Origin: Intestinibaculum porci | GTDB taxonomy: Bacteria > Bacillota_I > Bacilli_A > Erysipelotrichales > Coprobacillaceae | NCBI RefSeq assembly: GCF_003925875.1 | Contig: NZ_AP019309.1 | Location: 2,418,001 to 2,482,000 of the forward strand | Reading direction: 5' to 3' | DNA: 64,000 nucleotides | In this document: positions 1-9,070 of the stretch, piece by piece | Numbering within the stretch: the first letter of the stretch is position 1 | Layout of the letters: each line of letters starts with the position of its first letter | Notes under the pieces: model-generated | Told to the model about the DNA's origin: nothing | Database searches by the model: none | The model's input: only the letters and a program-made list of their open reading frames with translations | Translations under genes and position numbers: made by a program

Positions 1-1486
1 TTTCTTCTTCAACACTGTAAGTATAGTCTTTTCCTGTGCTATCAGTTTTACGTAAATCTTTAAATGTACCATGCCATCCAGTATTTGCATTTAATGTAAT
101 GTAGTCACCTGTGCGTGTTCCGTTTCTCAACAAATAAATTGTGGCTGATTTTCCAGTTTCACCTTTCCATATTTTCTTCACAGGAATACTCACTTTTTGT
201 GGTGTATCCTCAATTGTAAGGGAAGTTTTACTATCTGCCACCACTGTAACAGTTTTTATAGTTGAATTCGGGGTATAACCTGCAGGTGCTTTTGTTTCTT
301 TGACTTCATATTCCCCTGGACTTAACTTTTCTGAAATCGCTTGTCCTTCTGCATCAGTAGTAATCTCATATGTTTTCCCTGATGATTTATTGGTAATGAC
401 AAAGGTCGCTCCAGCTAATTTTTTATCATTATTTTCACTATCAACTTTGGAAATGATAATCTTAGAATTCAAATCACCGTCACCCGTTCCTGATGAAGAT
501 GCTTCTCTATAGGTTGCGTCATATTGCTTTTTCACATCATCCGCTTTGAGCGTCATTGTATTATCAATCGTCTTTCCTTTCACATATGTAGTTTCATATT
601 GAAAGGTGTATTGTTTAGTTCCGACATTACCAAGTTTAATTGTCATGGTCCGATCATCATTTGAATATTCAACAGTATAAGCACTTTCTGGAACCGGCTT
701 GTTTTTGAGTACATTTCCGCTTTCTCCAAATTCTACTTCTTCCAGCTTTAATGACCCTTTAATAAATCGGATTCCTGTTGTATCGCCATCTTTGGTGGTT
801 AATGTATCTGTTATAACAGCATTTTGTAAATCTTTTTTCATCCAGTTAATACGTCCACTCCATAACGTTTCAGTATCACTTGATTCATTCATATCAGCCC
901 ATTTACTTAATATTTCATCTCTAAGTCCAACAGATTCCTTAATTGGAACATTAATCGTCTTTGTTTCTCCTTCCACTGTAACTGTAAATGAATTTGTCTC
1001 ATTCTTTTTCACGTTATAAAAAGAGGCCGATAATTTTACTGTTCCCTTAATATTTGAACGATCATTTACATAATCTGTGAAGGTGACTTTAATTGTTCCC
1101 CCACCAGAAGTATTTGGTGAAACAACTGCCTTTGCCATAACACTTCCATTTGGGGCATAAAGATCAAAATTACAAGCTTCACTTGTTGTTGGAAATTTAA
1201 AATTGTTAGGCAGGGTTATTGTGAAATAATCCCCTTCTTTTAATGAATTACCATAAGCACTCGCATCCCAAGCGATTGCGAGCTGCACACGATTATAGCT
1301 ATAAAAGCCATCTTCTGGTGTTTTACCGTCAGTTGTTGTTAAATTAAAGTCTGTGACTTTAATGTTAGTAAGTTCAGTAGCATCTTCAGCTTTGACAAAT
1401 CCTGTATTGTCCATGAGAGCTAAGGCCAATACAAAAAGAATAGCTAAGCTATTAACGGAGATACGTTTTAAATTACTTCGCGTCAT
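1..1486 (-). CDS. MSCRAMM/SpaA-type cell-wall adhesin, C-terminus beyond the window
   Basis: The reading frame is open from an ATG at 1486 to the left edge, giving 495 visible residues. A GGAGG ribosome binding site lies just upstream. Residues 1-33 look like a signal peptide. Residues 40-330 resemble the Ig-like adhesive A region of SdrG/Cna-type adhesins. Residues 338-420 form a SpaA/prealbumin-like domain with the typical KVD lysine strand and a YEVKETKAPAGY glutamate strand, the residues that usually form an intramolecular isopeptide bond. A Cna_B-like domain starts near 421 (IPVKKIWKG) and is cut by the edge. An LPXTG anchor would be expected beyond the window but cannot be seen. Such proteins are sortase-anchored and bind host or plant matrix ligands. 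The family is clear; the ligand is unknown. Confidence 0.85.
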   Translation of the reverse strand, partial: MTRSNLKRISVNSLAILFVLALALMDNTGFVKAEDATELTNIKVTDFNLTTTDGKTPEDGFYSYNRVQLAIAWDASAYGNSLKEGDYFTITLPNNFKFPTTSEACNFDLYAPNGSVMAKAVVSPNTSGGGTIKVTFTDYVNDRSNIKGTVKLSASFYNVKKNETNSFTVTVEGETKTINVPIKESVGLRDEILSKWADMNESSDTETLWSGRINWMKKDLQNAVITDTLTTKDGDTTGIRFIKGSLKLEEVEFGESGNVLKNKPVPESAYTVEYSNDDRTMTIKLGNVGTKQYTFQYETTYVKGKTIDNTMTLKADDVKKQYDATYREASSSGTGDGDLNSKIIISKVDSENNDKKLAGATFVITNKSSGKTYEITTDAEGQAISEKLSPGEYEVKETKAPAGYTPNSTIKTVTVVADSKTSLTIEDTPQKVSIPVKKIWKGETGKSATIYLLRNGTRTGDYITLNANTGWHGTFKDLRKTDSTGKDYTYSVEEE

Positions 1487-1912
1487 AAATATCCTCCATT
1501 TTCATGAAAGTTTCCACACAAAATTCATCTCCTTTCGAGTGTAAAAGGAAACTTTCATTATCACTTTCAGCTTATATCACATTATTAATGATCTCAAATT
1601 ATTTTTTTAATTTCAAATAGGAGCTTTAACATATTTTCATATTTTAAAATTATTTTTATACGATTTCATAGGATCTTTTGCAATATTCTTGAACTATTAT
1701 TGATTTTTCTATTATATTGTGACTCAAACTATTTATGGATATTTCTCCGCTTTTTTAAAATTGATATAACTTCTTATTCCTTTATTTAGTTCTTAAAAAC
1801 GCAAAAAAAGAAGTGCATCAGTTGCACTTCTCTGGTAGTAGTACGTAGAAGTATGATTTGTGACTACCGTAGATATTATACAATAAAAATTATATAAATT
1901 TAATATATTATA
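1487..1912. other. Intergenic region between the adhesin and the polysaccharide locus
   Basis: About 425 AT-rich bases without a convincing gene. It holds the terminator of the upstream locus (1803-1831) and presumably the minus-strand promoter of the adhesin. I could not pick a confident -35/-10 pair. Confidence 0.6.
1803..1831 (-). terminator. Intrinsic terminator of the DUF5722/polysaccharide locus
   Basis: An 8-bp perfect stem (GAAGTGCA / TGCACTTC, 1810-1817 with 1823-1830) has a 5-nt loop and is followed on the minus strand by seven U residues. It lies about 80 nt after the stop of the 1913-3670 gene. Confidence 0.85.
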
Positions 1913-3670
1913 CTATTTTTTTAAATAAATCTTATTCAAATCCCATTGCTTATTCCAGTCAAAGCTACTGGTATAAACAGTCATAGTATCTTTCCAAGAT
2001 TTAACAGTCCCTTTGGCAACACTCATTTCTGTCTTGCCATCTTTATTGAAATTAATATATTTCAAATAAGGATTAGCGTATTTAGTGGAATCTTTGGTAT
2101 CAATGTACTTATAAACCGTATAAGCTGGTTTCTTTTTATTTTTTGTATCTAATAAGCCACAAGCTAAACCATTCTTGGCTTCTTCTGGATGATCATTTAA
2201 GCGATAATAGTTGAAGCTTTTCACAAATGGCATTTGTGCAACTTTATAATAAACCTGAGCTAAAGTGGCTGCTTGTTCGTTTAACCCTTGCGTAGTGCCT
2301 TTTGAGGAAGAAGCACCACTTTCAGTTAAATAAACACTGCGCTGTTTACCCTTATATAGGAGATCAGGCTGTGATAAATACTGATTCCATAATTCAAAGT
2401 TGGAGAAAGTAATCTGTGGTGATGTTTTATAGTTACCTGTTAAAGCTTTATAATTGACATCACTAGCAGCTAGATTACTTTTCGTATTCACTGTTCCATA
2501 ACAGTGTGGTCCGATTGCCCAGTCATAGGCTCCTCTAGCATTAGTATAAGAAGCTAACCAGTTAACCATATCTTTAGGAGCTAAGGAAGCACCAGGACAT
2601 TCTTTAAACATTTCGCCGGCACTCTTGGCCCAGTAATGCGTAAATGGAACAGCAACATTCACATCAGCTGCATATTTCTTAATAGCTAAGTTAGATAAAC
2701 GTAAAGCACGAGAGTATTCTTCCATGAAGGTATTTAAATCATCACAATCATAGAAGTAATGCGTAAAGTCAATCTCATTAGAAATGACATATGTCGAAAT
2801 TAATCCAGTCGCCGCTGACTGAGAATAACGATGAGCTAAGAATTCCATCATGGCAATATACTGATCTCTGCCAGTATCATTAGATGTATTCGTCCCCATT
2901 AAAATAGTACTCTTCGGCGAGTTATAACGTAATGACTGAGAGAATAAGTTCATATCATTATTTTTCCAGGCATTACATACAGCGATCACGTTCATACCTG
3001 CCTGACTAGATGCTTTTACAACGCTATCAATACTATCTACATTAGCTTTATTGAAATAATATGTTTTACCATTTACTTTCATTGAATAAGCATCGGCTGG
3101 ATGCGTATTCGCATAAAGTAATGTTCCTAAATCTAGATTCATTGTAACTGAATTAGCACCTAAATCTTTCGCATAATTTAAGTTAGTACTGTTTTCATTA
3201 AATAAGCCTTTAATAGACTTTTGTTTTAAAGCTATATTCTGCTTTTCGGATGCAATATTTGTAGCATAGAATGGACCATACAATAATTTATTTTTTTGAA
3301 TGACATAATACTTGTTATATAAACCATCATAACCATGCGTATTATATCTTTTGACTGTTAATGTTTCACTTTTACCACAGTTATAATCACCTACCAGAGT
3401 ACCAGTAGACTTCACCTCTTTACTAATACCTCTGATGTGATCATCATTGCAATACTGATTGGCTCCATAAGCATAGACTTTCGCCTTTCCGCCACTGCCA
3501 ATCCCCTTTAACTGTATGATAACCTGATCTTTTGAAACGGTAGCGGTGGCTTGTCCTAATTGCTTTAACGGTGTGGTGTTCACTTGTTTTTTATCCCTTG
3601 GATAAAAACAAGCCAAAGCAACGGCAATGACAATAACGACCCCTACGACTGCAAATACTTTCTTTTTCAT
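1913..3670 (-). CDS. Exported GH-A-like protein of the DUF5722 type (third paralogue)
   Basis: 585 residues. The N-terminus has a lysine-rich start and one hydrophobic helix (about 5-21) ending in ALAC. This could be a weak lipobox or a plain membrane anchor. Residues 50-140 form a beta-rich N-domain, followed by a TIM-barrel-like region. An Asn-Glu pair (SNEIDF, E299) and a later TESG (E450) sit where clan GH-A glycosidases carry the acid/base and the nucleophile. The same two motifs are kept in the paralogues at 3747 and 7068. I recognise the family as DUF5722 from memory; its activity is uncharacterised. Being last in a capsule-type locus suggests it trims or processes the exported polysaccharide, as GH enzymes do in other exopolysaccharide operons. 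It has its own promoter at 3704-3733. Confidence 0.75.
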   Translation of the reverse strand: MKKKVFAVVGVVIVIAVALACFYPRDKKQVNTTPLKQLGQATATVSKDQVIIQLKGIGSGGKAKVYAYGANQYCNDDHIRGISKEVKSTGTLVGDYNCGKSETLTVKRYNTHGYDGLYNKYYVIQKNKLLYGPFYATNIASEKQNIALKQKSIKGLFNENSTNLNYAKDLGANSVTMNLDLGTLLYANTHPADAYSMKVNGKTYYFNKANVDSIDSVVKASSQAGMNVIAVCNAWKNNDMNLFSQSLRYNSPKSTILMGTNTSNDTGRDQYIAMMEFLAHRYSQSAATGLISTYVISNEIDFTHYFYDCDDLNTFMEEYSRALRLSNLAIKKYAADVNVAVPFTHYWAKSAGEMFKECPGASLAPKDMVNWLASYTNARGAYDWAIGPHCYGTVNTKSNLAASDVNYKALTGNYKTSPQITFSNFELWNQYLSQPDLLYKGKQRSVYLTESGASSSKGTTQGLNEQAATLAQVYYKVAQMPFVKSFNYYRLNDHPEEAKNGLACGLLDTKNKKKPAYTVYKYIDTKDSTKYANPYLKYINFNKDGKTEMSVAKGTVKSWKDTMTVYTSSFDWNKQWDLNKIYLKK

Positions 3671-3703
3671 AGTGTTCTCCTATCTTCATAAAATATCATT
3701 ACT

Positions 3704-3733
3704 AGTATAAAAAAGCGGGGGATCTTATGTCAA
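3704..3733 (-). promoter_or_regulatory. Promoter of the 1913-3670 gene, overlapping a terminator
   Basis: On the minus strand there is TTGACA (3728-3733), an 18-nt spacer, then TATACT (3704-3709). The start codon is 34 nt downstream with an AGGAG site between. The -35 box lies in the loop of the preceding gene's terminator hairpin. Confidence 0.65.
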
Positions 3734-3739
3734 TCCCCC
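3709..3739 (-). terminator. Intrinsic terminator after the 3747-5480 gene
   Basis: A 7-bp GC-rich stem (GGGGGAT / ATCCCCC, 3717-3723 with 3733-3739), a 9-nt loop, then GC and a U run on the minus strand. It begins 8 nt after the stop codon. Confidence 0.85.
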
Positions 3740-3746
3740 ACCTGCA

Positions 3747-5480
3747 CTATTTACGATAAATATTGGACCATTTCCATTTTTTATTCCAGTTGACTTTTGT
3801 TTTATAAACTCCCATAGCATCTTTCCATGATTTCAGTTTCTTTCCCGATACTTTGGTTTTGCCATTCTTATAGTAGCTTACATATTTCAGATATTTCTTA
3901 GTCTTACTATTAGATGATTTAGTATCAATAGCTTTATAAATATTGTAAACTGGCTTCTTTGATCCATTAGGCTTTAATAAGCCACATGTTAAACTATTTT
4001 TAGCTTCTTCTTCGTTATCCTGTAAACGATAATAGTTATAAGACTTGACAAACTTTAAGTTAGCCACCTTATAGTATGCCTGAATAAGGGAAGCAGCTTG
4101 TTCATTAAAACGTGCAGTAGCTTTCATATTTCCTGAAGAAGCACCACTTTCCGTCAGGTACACACTTCTTTGCTTTCCTTTATATTTTAATGCACTTGTA
4201 GATAAGTACTGATCTAAGATTTCAAAGTTGGTGAAGGTTAATTCTTTTGAGGTCTTATAGTTTCCATTGATCGCACCTGTTTTGGTATCATAGTAAGCCT
4301 GATTAGACTTCGTATTAATAACACCATATGGATGTGGTGCAATTGCCCAATCAAAAGCACCTCTGGCATTGGTATATTTAGCTAACCAGTCTAACATCTT
4401 TTTCGGTGCAAATGATGGACTTGGACATTCTTTATAAACCTGTCCGGCACTTTTTGCCCAGTAATGAGTGAATGGAACAGCGACGTTGGCATTTGACGCA
4501 TATTTTTTGATTGCTAAGTTGGATAATCGTAATGAACGTGCATATTCTTCCATATATTTATTAAAGTTGCTTGTTGAATAGAAGTAATGCGTAAAGTCAA
4601 TTTCATTACCAATCACATAAGTACTGATCTGACCTTGTGCTTTTGACTGTGAATATCTGTTAGCTAAGAATTCCACCATCGCAATATAATAATCTCGACC
4701 TTTTCCATTTGATGTATTCGTTCCCCATGTTGTTTTACTAGCAGATGAATTGTATCTCAATTCTGCCGGATAGTTTGCATTGCTTTCTACCCATGGAATT
4801 AATACAGCAATAACATTCATACCGCGACGATTAGCATCTTGAATTTTTTGATCATATTCATCCACAACACTTTTATTAAAATAATAAGTTTGACCATTAC
4901 TTTCAAAGGAAATAGCATCACTTGGTGCAGTTCCTGAATCCTGAGAATAAATCAAATTTTGTAAACCTAAGTTATAAGTAATTGAAGTTGCTTTTAAATC
5001 ACTAGCATAGGTTGCTTTTGACAAATCATCTTCAGTATAAATCCCTTTAATAGACTTCTGAGTGTATCCCACTTTACCATATTTTGCTGCTACACTCGTT
5101 GCATAAATAGGCCCTTTGACAATTTTATTGCCACTTAAGATATAGTACTTATTATAGAGATGATCTCTTCCATCATTTCCATAACGTTCCCAAGACAATG
5201 TCTGAGATTTTCCCTTTGTAATAGAGCCAAGGTCAACCCCTTTTTCTAATACATTTGTACTGATCCCACGCATTTTATCCCCATTAGGATATTCATTAGC
5301 ATTGTACGCATAAAGGTGTCCACTAGATGTTGGCTTCGTCACTTTAATAGATATTATATCAGCGCCAGCACTAACACTTAAACCTGTGGTCGCTTTTGCT
5401 TTAGCGTAGCTTTGACTTGTACTTACGGTTGCCATCATACTCATAGAAAGTAATCCAGCTAAAATAATTTTTTTCTTCAT
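3747..5480 (-). CDS. Secreted GH-A-like protein of the DUF5722 type (second paralogue)
   Basis: 577 residues with a classical signal peptide (MKKK, hydrophobic core, cleavage probably after SYA near residue 26). No membrane anchor follows, so it is probably released or held non-covalently. The order matches its neighbours: beta-rich N-domain (about 32-130) with a YAYNANEY motif, then a barrel-like region with GNEIDF (E293) and TESG (E444), the putative GH-A acid/base and nucleophile. The C-terminus ends in a repeated tail pattern also present in both paralogues (YLKYVSYYKNGKTK, then a WNKKW motif). It has its own promoter and terminator, so it can be expressed apart from the upstream flippase. 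Function is inferred as polysaccharide processing; no substrate can be read from the sequence. Confidence 0.75.
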   Translation of the reverse strand: MKKKIILAGLLSMSMMATVSTSQSYAKAKATTGLSVSAGADIISIKVTKPTSSGHLYAYNANEYPNGDKMRGISTNVLEKGVDLGSITKGKSQTLSWERYGNDGRDHLYNKYYILSGNKIVKGPIYATSVAAKYGKVGYTQKSIKGIYTEDDLSKATYASDLKATSITYNLGLQNLIYSQDSGTAPSDAISFESNGQTYYFNKSVVDEYDQKIQDANRRGMNVIAVLIPWVESNANYPAELRYNSSASKTTWGTNTSNGKGRDYYIAMVEFLANRYSQSKAQGQISTYVIGNEIDFTHYFYSTSNFNKYMEEYARSLRLSNLAIKKYASNANVAVPFTHYWAKSAGQVYKECPSPSFAPKKMLDWLAKYTNARGAFDWAIAPHPYGVINTKSNQAYYDTKTGAINGNYKTSKELTFTNFEILDQYLSTSALKYKGKQRSVYLTESGASSGNMKATARFNEQAASLIQAYYKVANLKFVKSYNYYRLQDNEEEAKNSLTCGLLKPNGSKKPVYNIYKAIDTKSSNSKTKKYLKYVSYYKNGKTKVSGKKLKSWKDAMGVYKTKVNWNKKWKWSNIYRK

Positions 5481-5503
5481 GTTATTTTTTCCTCCATATT
5501 ATT

Positions 5504-5532
5504 AGTATAAATGACCCTATTTTTTCATTCAA
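5504..5532 (-). promoter_or_regulatory. Probable promoter of the 3747-5480 gene
   Basis: On the minus strand TTGAAT (5527-5532) is separated by exactly 17 nt from TATACT (5504-5509), 24 nt before the start codon. The TATACT and its flanks resemble the promoter of the next paralogue at 3704, which suggests copied regulation. Confidence 0.55.
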
Positions 5533-5545
5533 GAACTATCCCATA

Positions 5546-7006
5546 TTATCTCAAAAATTTCAGTTTCAGGCGATCGATCAGACTTAGCAATAAAGGATTT
5601 TTAAACAGTGCTAAAACGATCATATAAACAATAACGCCTATGCCAAAAGTAGCTAATAATTGTAATAAGATATTATGAAATGCGGAATGAACAATTATCC
5701 CTGTAATTAAGATCAGCCCTGAACCACAAATTGATGAAATGAAAACATGATCATGGGTCAAGAAATCTTTGAGATGTAAATGATCTTTGAAGCTGTAATA
5801 AACACTGATCAAAAACATGATCATTTCCGCCATCAGCGTTGTCAGAGCAGCCCCATTATATCCCCATAAAGGAATCATGATGAAGTTAGAGCCGACATTG
5901 ACTAAACAGCTGATCACAGTTGCCATGAGATATACATTATCTCGCTTATAGAGCAGAAGTACACCTGAAGAAAATAAGCAGGCAAGAGACGCAAATAATA
6001 ATGCAACACTTAATATTGATAAAGGTATAGCCCCTTTACCGTACTCACTGCCACCTACGATTAACATAATCGGATGGGCAAGAATAAGCAGACCGCAAAC
6101 AACCGGTAAAAGACAGGTTAAAAGGTAATCTAAAACCTTTTGGATCAAATGTTTATACTCATCCTGCAGCTGATGTCCTAAATAAAAGGATAAACGGGGA
6201 ATTGCCACCATAATCACTGCGTTGATCACATTCTTGATCGTACTATAGATTTTACTTGCGAGTGAATATATTCCTACTGTCTTAGAATCTTTGAAATATC
6301 CTAAGATCGTAATATCTGAACTGATGTAAAGCACCATGGCAAGATTGACAAAGAATAATTTAAAGACTGGCTTCAAATGTTCTTTACATTGCGCTATGGG
6401 AACAAAATGAAGATGTACATAACGTTTGATATAAAAGATATTAAAGAGATTGCCACCAGCAGCAGCCATCACCATAATGAACGCATAGATAATATAATCA
6501 TGAGGCGTTCTCACAAATATAAAGAGACAAGCTAAAGCGATGAGTTCAACCACAATATAGCGGACTGTCATATAGTAATAGTCTTCATAAATCTGGTTGA
6601 TCCAGTCCGCTCCAATAGTCGTTAAGATGATAATCACTGACTGAACGAGAATAAGCATCCGATAATTTCGCAATTTCACACTGAAGACTAACAGAAATGC
6701 CATCACCATATACGAAATCACAGTTGCGATGACATTAACAGTGAACAGCTGTGAGGCAAAGGCATTGATCTTATCATGATCATCACGAAATCTCGGGCCT
6801 TCTCTTTGTGCGTAATTAGAAATACCAAGCATAGCAAGTAAAGCAAGATATTGAATAATACTATTCGCATAACTGACCTTGCCATAATGGGAAGCTCCTA
6901 ATACTCTAGAAGCATATGGAATTGTAATCAAATGAATACCAATACTTATTACTGTTTTCATGATATTAAGTATCACATTCACTTTAATAGAACGAACCTT
7001 CTTCAT
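5546..7006 (-). CDS. wzx: Wzx-type polysaccharide flippase (MOP superfamily), paralogue 3
   Basis: 486 residues with about 12-14 hydrophobic segments and no signal peptide. The N-terminal pattern TIPYASRVLGASHYGKVSYA is characteristic of polysaccharide biosynthesis/oligosaccharide flippases. It closely resembles the protein at 9071-10531 along its whole length (both 486 residues, shared YAQREGPQFRD-like and SSDITILG motifs), so the two arose by duplication. These proteins move lipid-linked repeat units across the membrane before Wzy polymerisation. It follows the DUF5722 gene at 7068, with a hairpin in the 61-nt gap. The substrate cannot be read from sequence. Confidence 0.9.
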   Translation of the reverse strand: MKKVRSIKVNVILNIMKTVISIGIHLITIPYASRVLGASHYGKVSYANSIIQYLALLAMLGISNYAQREGPRFRDDHDKINAFASQLFTVNVIATVISYMVMAFLLVFSVKLRNYRMLILVQSVIIILTTIGADWINQIYEDYYYMTVRYIVVELIALACLFIFVRTPHDYIIYAFIMVMAAAGGNLFNIFYIKRYVHLHFVPIAQCKEHLKPVFKLFFVNLAMVLYISSDITILGYFKDSKTVGIYSLASKIYSTIKNVINAVIMVAIPRLSFYLGHQLQDEYKHLIQKVLDYLLTCLLPVVCGLLILAHPIMLIVGGSEYGKGAIPLSILSVALLFASLACLFSSGVLLLYKRDNVYLMATVISCLVNVGSNFIMIPLWGYNGAALTTLMAEMIMFLISVYYSFKDHLHLKDFLTHDHVFISSICGSGLILITGIIVHSAFHNILLQLLATFGIGVIVYMIVLALFKNPLLLSLIDRLKLKFLR

Positions 7007-7027
7007 TGATGTTTCCTCTTCAAAACA

Positions 7028-7054
7028 GGAGTTATCCTGTCATAGAATAACTCC
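7028..7054 (-). terminator. Hairpin between duplicated modules, possible attenuator
   Basis: An 8-bp stem (GGAGTTAT / ATAACTCC) with an 11-nt loop, followed on the minus strand by TGTTTTG. The U tract is weak, so it may only reduce read-through or mark an RNA-processing site between the 7068 and 5546 genes. Confidence 0.5.
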
Positions 7055-7067
7055 TCCGTATTTTTCA

Positions 7068-9056
7068 TTATCTTGTTGTAACTATCTTCTTCTGGCTATA
7101 TCCATAATACTTCTTACCACCTACTTTATGATACGAAATAACATGTAGGATATATTTCTTTTTATGTTTTAATCCCGTAACAGTATAACTTCTTGATGAT
7201 GTTGTTTTACGCTTTGAACCGTTGACATAGACTTCATAACCAGATGTTTTAGATGATTTACCCCAGGCAATTCTAATTGAATTTCTTTTAATGCGGGTAG
7301 CTCTTAAGCTTTTTACATTACCTGCTTTTTTACTTTTCAAATCTGAACGAATGACCTTATTCATGTTCCAAGCTTTATTCCAATTAAATGATGAAGTATA
7401 AATAGTCATTGCTTTTTTCCATGATGTAAAGTTCTTAAGAGAAGTTTTCCCGTTTTTCTTAAAAGATAAATATTTTAAATACTGATCTGCATATATTGAA
7501 CCTTTATACGTATCAATGTACTTAAAGGCATTGTAAGATAGTTTCTTCTTTCCTTTTAAATCAATAAGCCCTAAACGTAAATCATGTTTTGCTTCTGATG
7601 GTTCATCTTTAAGACGATAATAGTTAAAAGCTTTGATAAAAGATAAATGAGCTACTTTATAATATCCCTGTGCTAAAGACATTGCCTGATGCTGACGAGA
7701 TTTTTTAGTATCCGTAGAAGATGACATACCCGCTTCCGTTAAATACACAGAACGTAATTTACCTTGGTATTTTAATTGAGATTGAGAAAGATAAGCCTGT
7801 AAGATTTCCACATTACTGAAAGTAATGTACTTAGATGTCTTATAATTACCATTAATGCCTTTAGACATAACGTCTTTTTTAGCCATCTGACTAGACGTAT
7901 TCCATACACCATAAATATGAGGTGCTAACCCCCAGTCATAGGCACCACGTGCATTTGTGTATTTTGCTAGCCAGTTAACCATATCATAAGGTTTTAAAGC
8001 ACCGCCTTTGTTTTCTTTACCAAGCTTTTTCACATCACCTTTCCAGTAGTGGGTGAATGGGGCAACCACCTGAATCTGTGATGAATATTTCTTGACAGCA
8101 AGATTAGATAATCGTAAAGCACGTGAATATTCTTCCATAAATTTATTCAGGTTACCACAATCAAAGAAATAAGGTGTAAAATCCACTTCATTGCCAATAA
8201 CATAAGTCTGAATAAGTCCTTGTTCTTTACTTTGAGAATATCTTTGAGCCAAAAATTCCATTGCGGCAATGTAATAATCTCTACCTACATCGTTTGATGT
8301 ATTAGTCCCCATAAATGAACCTGAGTTACCTGCATCATATCTTAATGAAGAAGGAATATTATTCATACTTGCATGTGCAGAAACCAACACAATACCAATA
8401 ACGTTCATATTTCTAGATGTTGCTCCCTGTACTAGAGAATCATAATGAGCCATTGCCTCTATATTAAAATAATACTTTTGGCCATTTGAAGTAAACTCAG
8501 TAGCACTATCCGGTGCTTTTCCATCAGCATAGAGCATACTGCTTAAATCAAAATTAATAGTAATTGATGAAACCCCTAAATCTTTCGCATACTTCATATT
8601 TGTGCTATTTTCATTAAATAGTCCTTTAATAGAAGATTGCTTAAATTTAATATTCTCTTCATTTTCAGGTGTGATTGATGTAGCATAGATCGGCCCTTTG
8701 ATAATTTCATCATCTTGTACTAAATAGTATTTATCATAGAGACTATCACGCCCATTAGCATCATATCGATCTCTTGTAAATGTTTCGTTTGTCCCACAGT
8801 CATACTCACCAACTAAAGTACCAGTTGATTTAACATCTTTACTGATACCTCTGATTTTATCCGCTGTATAGTATTCATTAGCCCCGTAAGCATAGAGTTC
8901 AGCCGTGCCCTCATCACCGCAGTTATTCACTTGGATAGTAGTCTCTGTATCATCCACACTGACAGTGATCTTATTGCTTGCTGCTTTAATTGGTTTGATG
9001 CTCAGTAGAGAGAAAACCATCAGTAATGATAATACATACGCTATTTTCTTCTTCAT
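7068..9056 (-). CDS. Secreted GH-A-like DUF5722-type protein with C-terminal fibronectin type III domain
   Basis: 662 residues from the ATG at 9056. An ATG at 9071 is also in frame, but AAGGAG lies 7 nt before 9056 and the later start yields a clean signal peptide (MKKK, hydrophobic core, cleavage near PIKA). The beta-rich N-domain carries YAYGANEY. The barrel-like region has GNEVDF (E290) and TEAG (E441), the putative GH-A acid/base and nucleophile. Residues 578-662 form an extra fibronectin type III domain (IAWGKSSKTSGYEVYVNG, then YTVTGL), absent from the two shorter paralogues. FN3 modules are common spacers or ligand-binding parts in secreted carbohydrate enzymes. The gene is translationally coupled to the flippase upstream, supporting a shared polysaccharide substrate. 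Confidence 0.8.
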   Translation of the reverse strand: MKKKIAYVLSLLMVFSLLSIKPIKAASNKITVSVDDTETTIQVNNCGDEGTAELYAYGANEYYTADKIRGISKDVKSTGTLVGEYDCGTNETFTRDRYDANGRDSLYDKYYLVQDDEIIKGPIYATSITPENEENIKFKQSSIKGLFNENSTNMKYAKDLGVSSITINFDLSSMLYADGKAPDSATEFTSNGQKYYFNIEAMAHYDSLVQGATSRNMNVIGIVLVSAHASMNNIPSSLRYDAGNSGSFMGTNTSNDVGRDYYIAAMEFLAQRYSQSKEQGLIQTYVIGNEVDFTPYFFDCGNLNKFMEEYSRALRLSNLAVKKYSSQIQVVAPFTHYWKGDVKKLGKENKGGALKPYDMVNWLAKYTNARGAYDWGLAPHIYGVWNTSSQMAKKDVMSKGINGNYKTSKYITFSNVEILQAYLSQSQLKYQGKLRSVYLTEAGMSSSTDTKKSRQHQAMSLAQGYYKVAHLSFIKAFNYYRLKDEPSEAKHDLRLGLIDLKGKKKLSYNAFKYIDTYKGSIYADQYLKYLSFKKNGKTSLKNFTSWKKAMTIYTSSFNWNKAWNMNKVIRSDLKSKKAGNVKSLRATRIKRNSIRIAWGKSSKTSGYEVYVNGSKRKTTSSRSYTVTGLKHKKKYILHVISYHKVGGKKYYGYSQKKIVTTR

Positions 9057-9070
9057 AAAATTCTCCTTCA

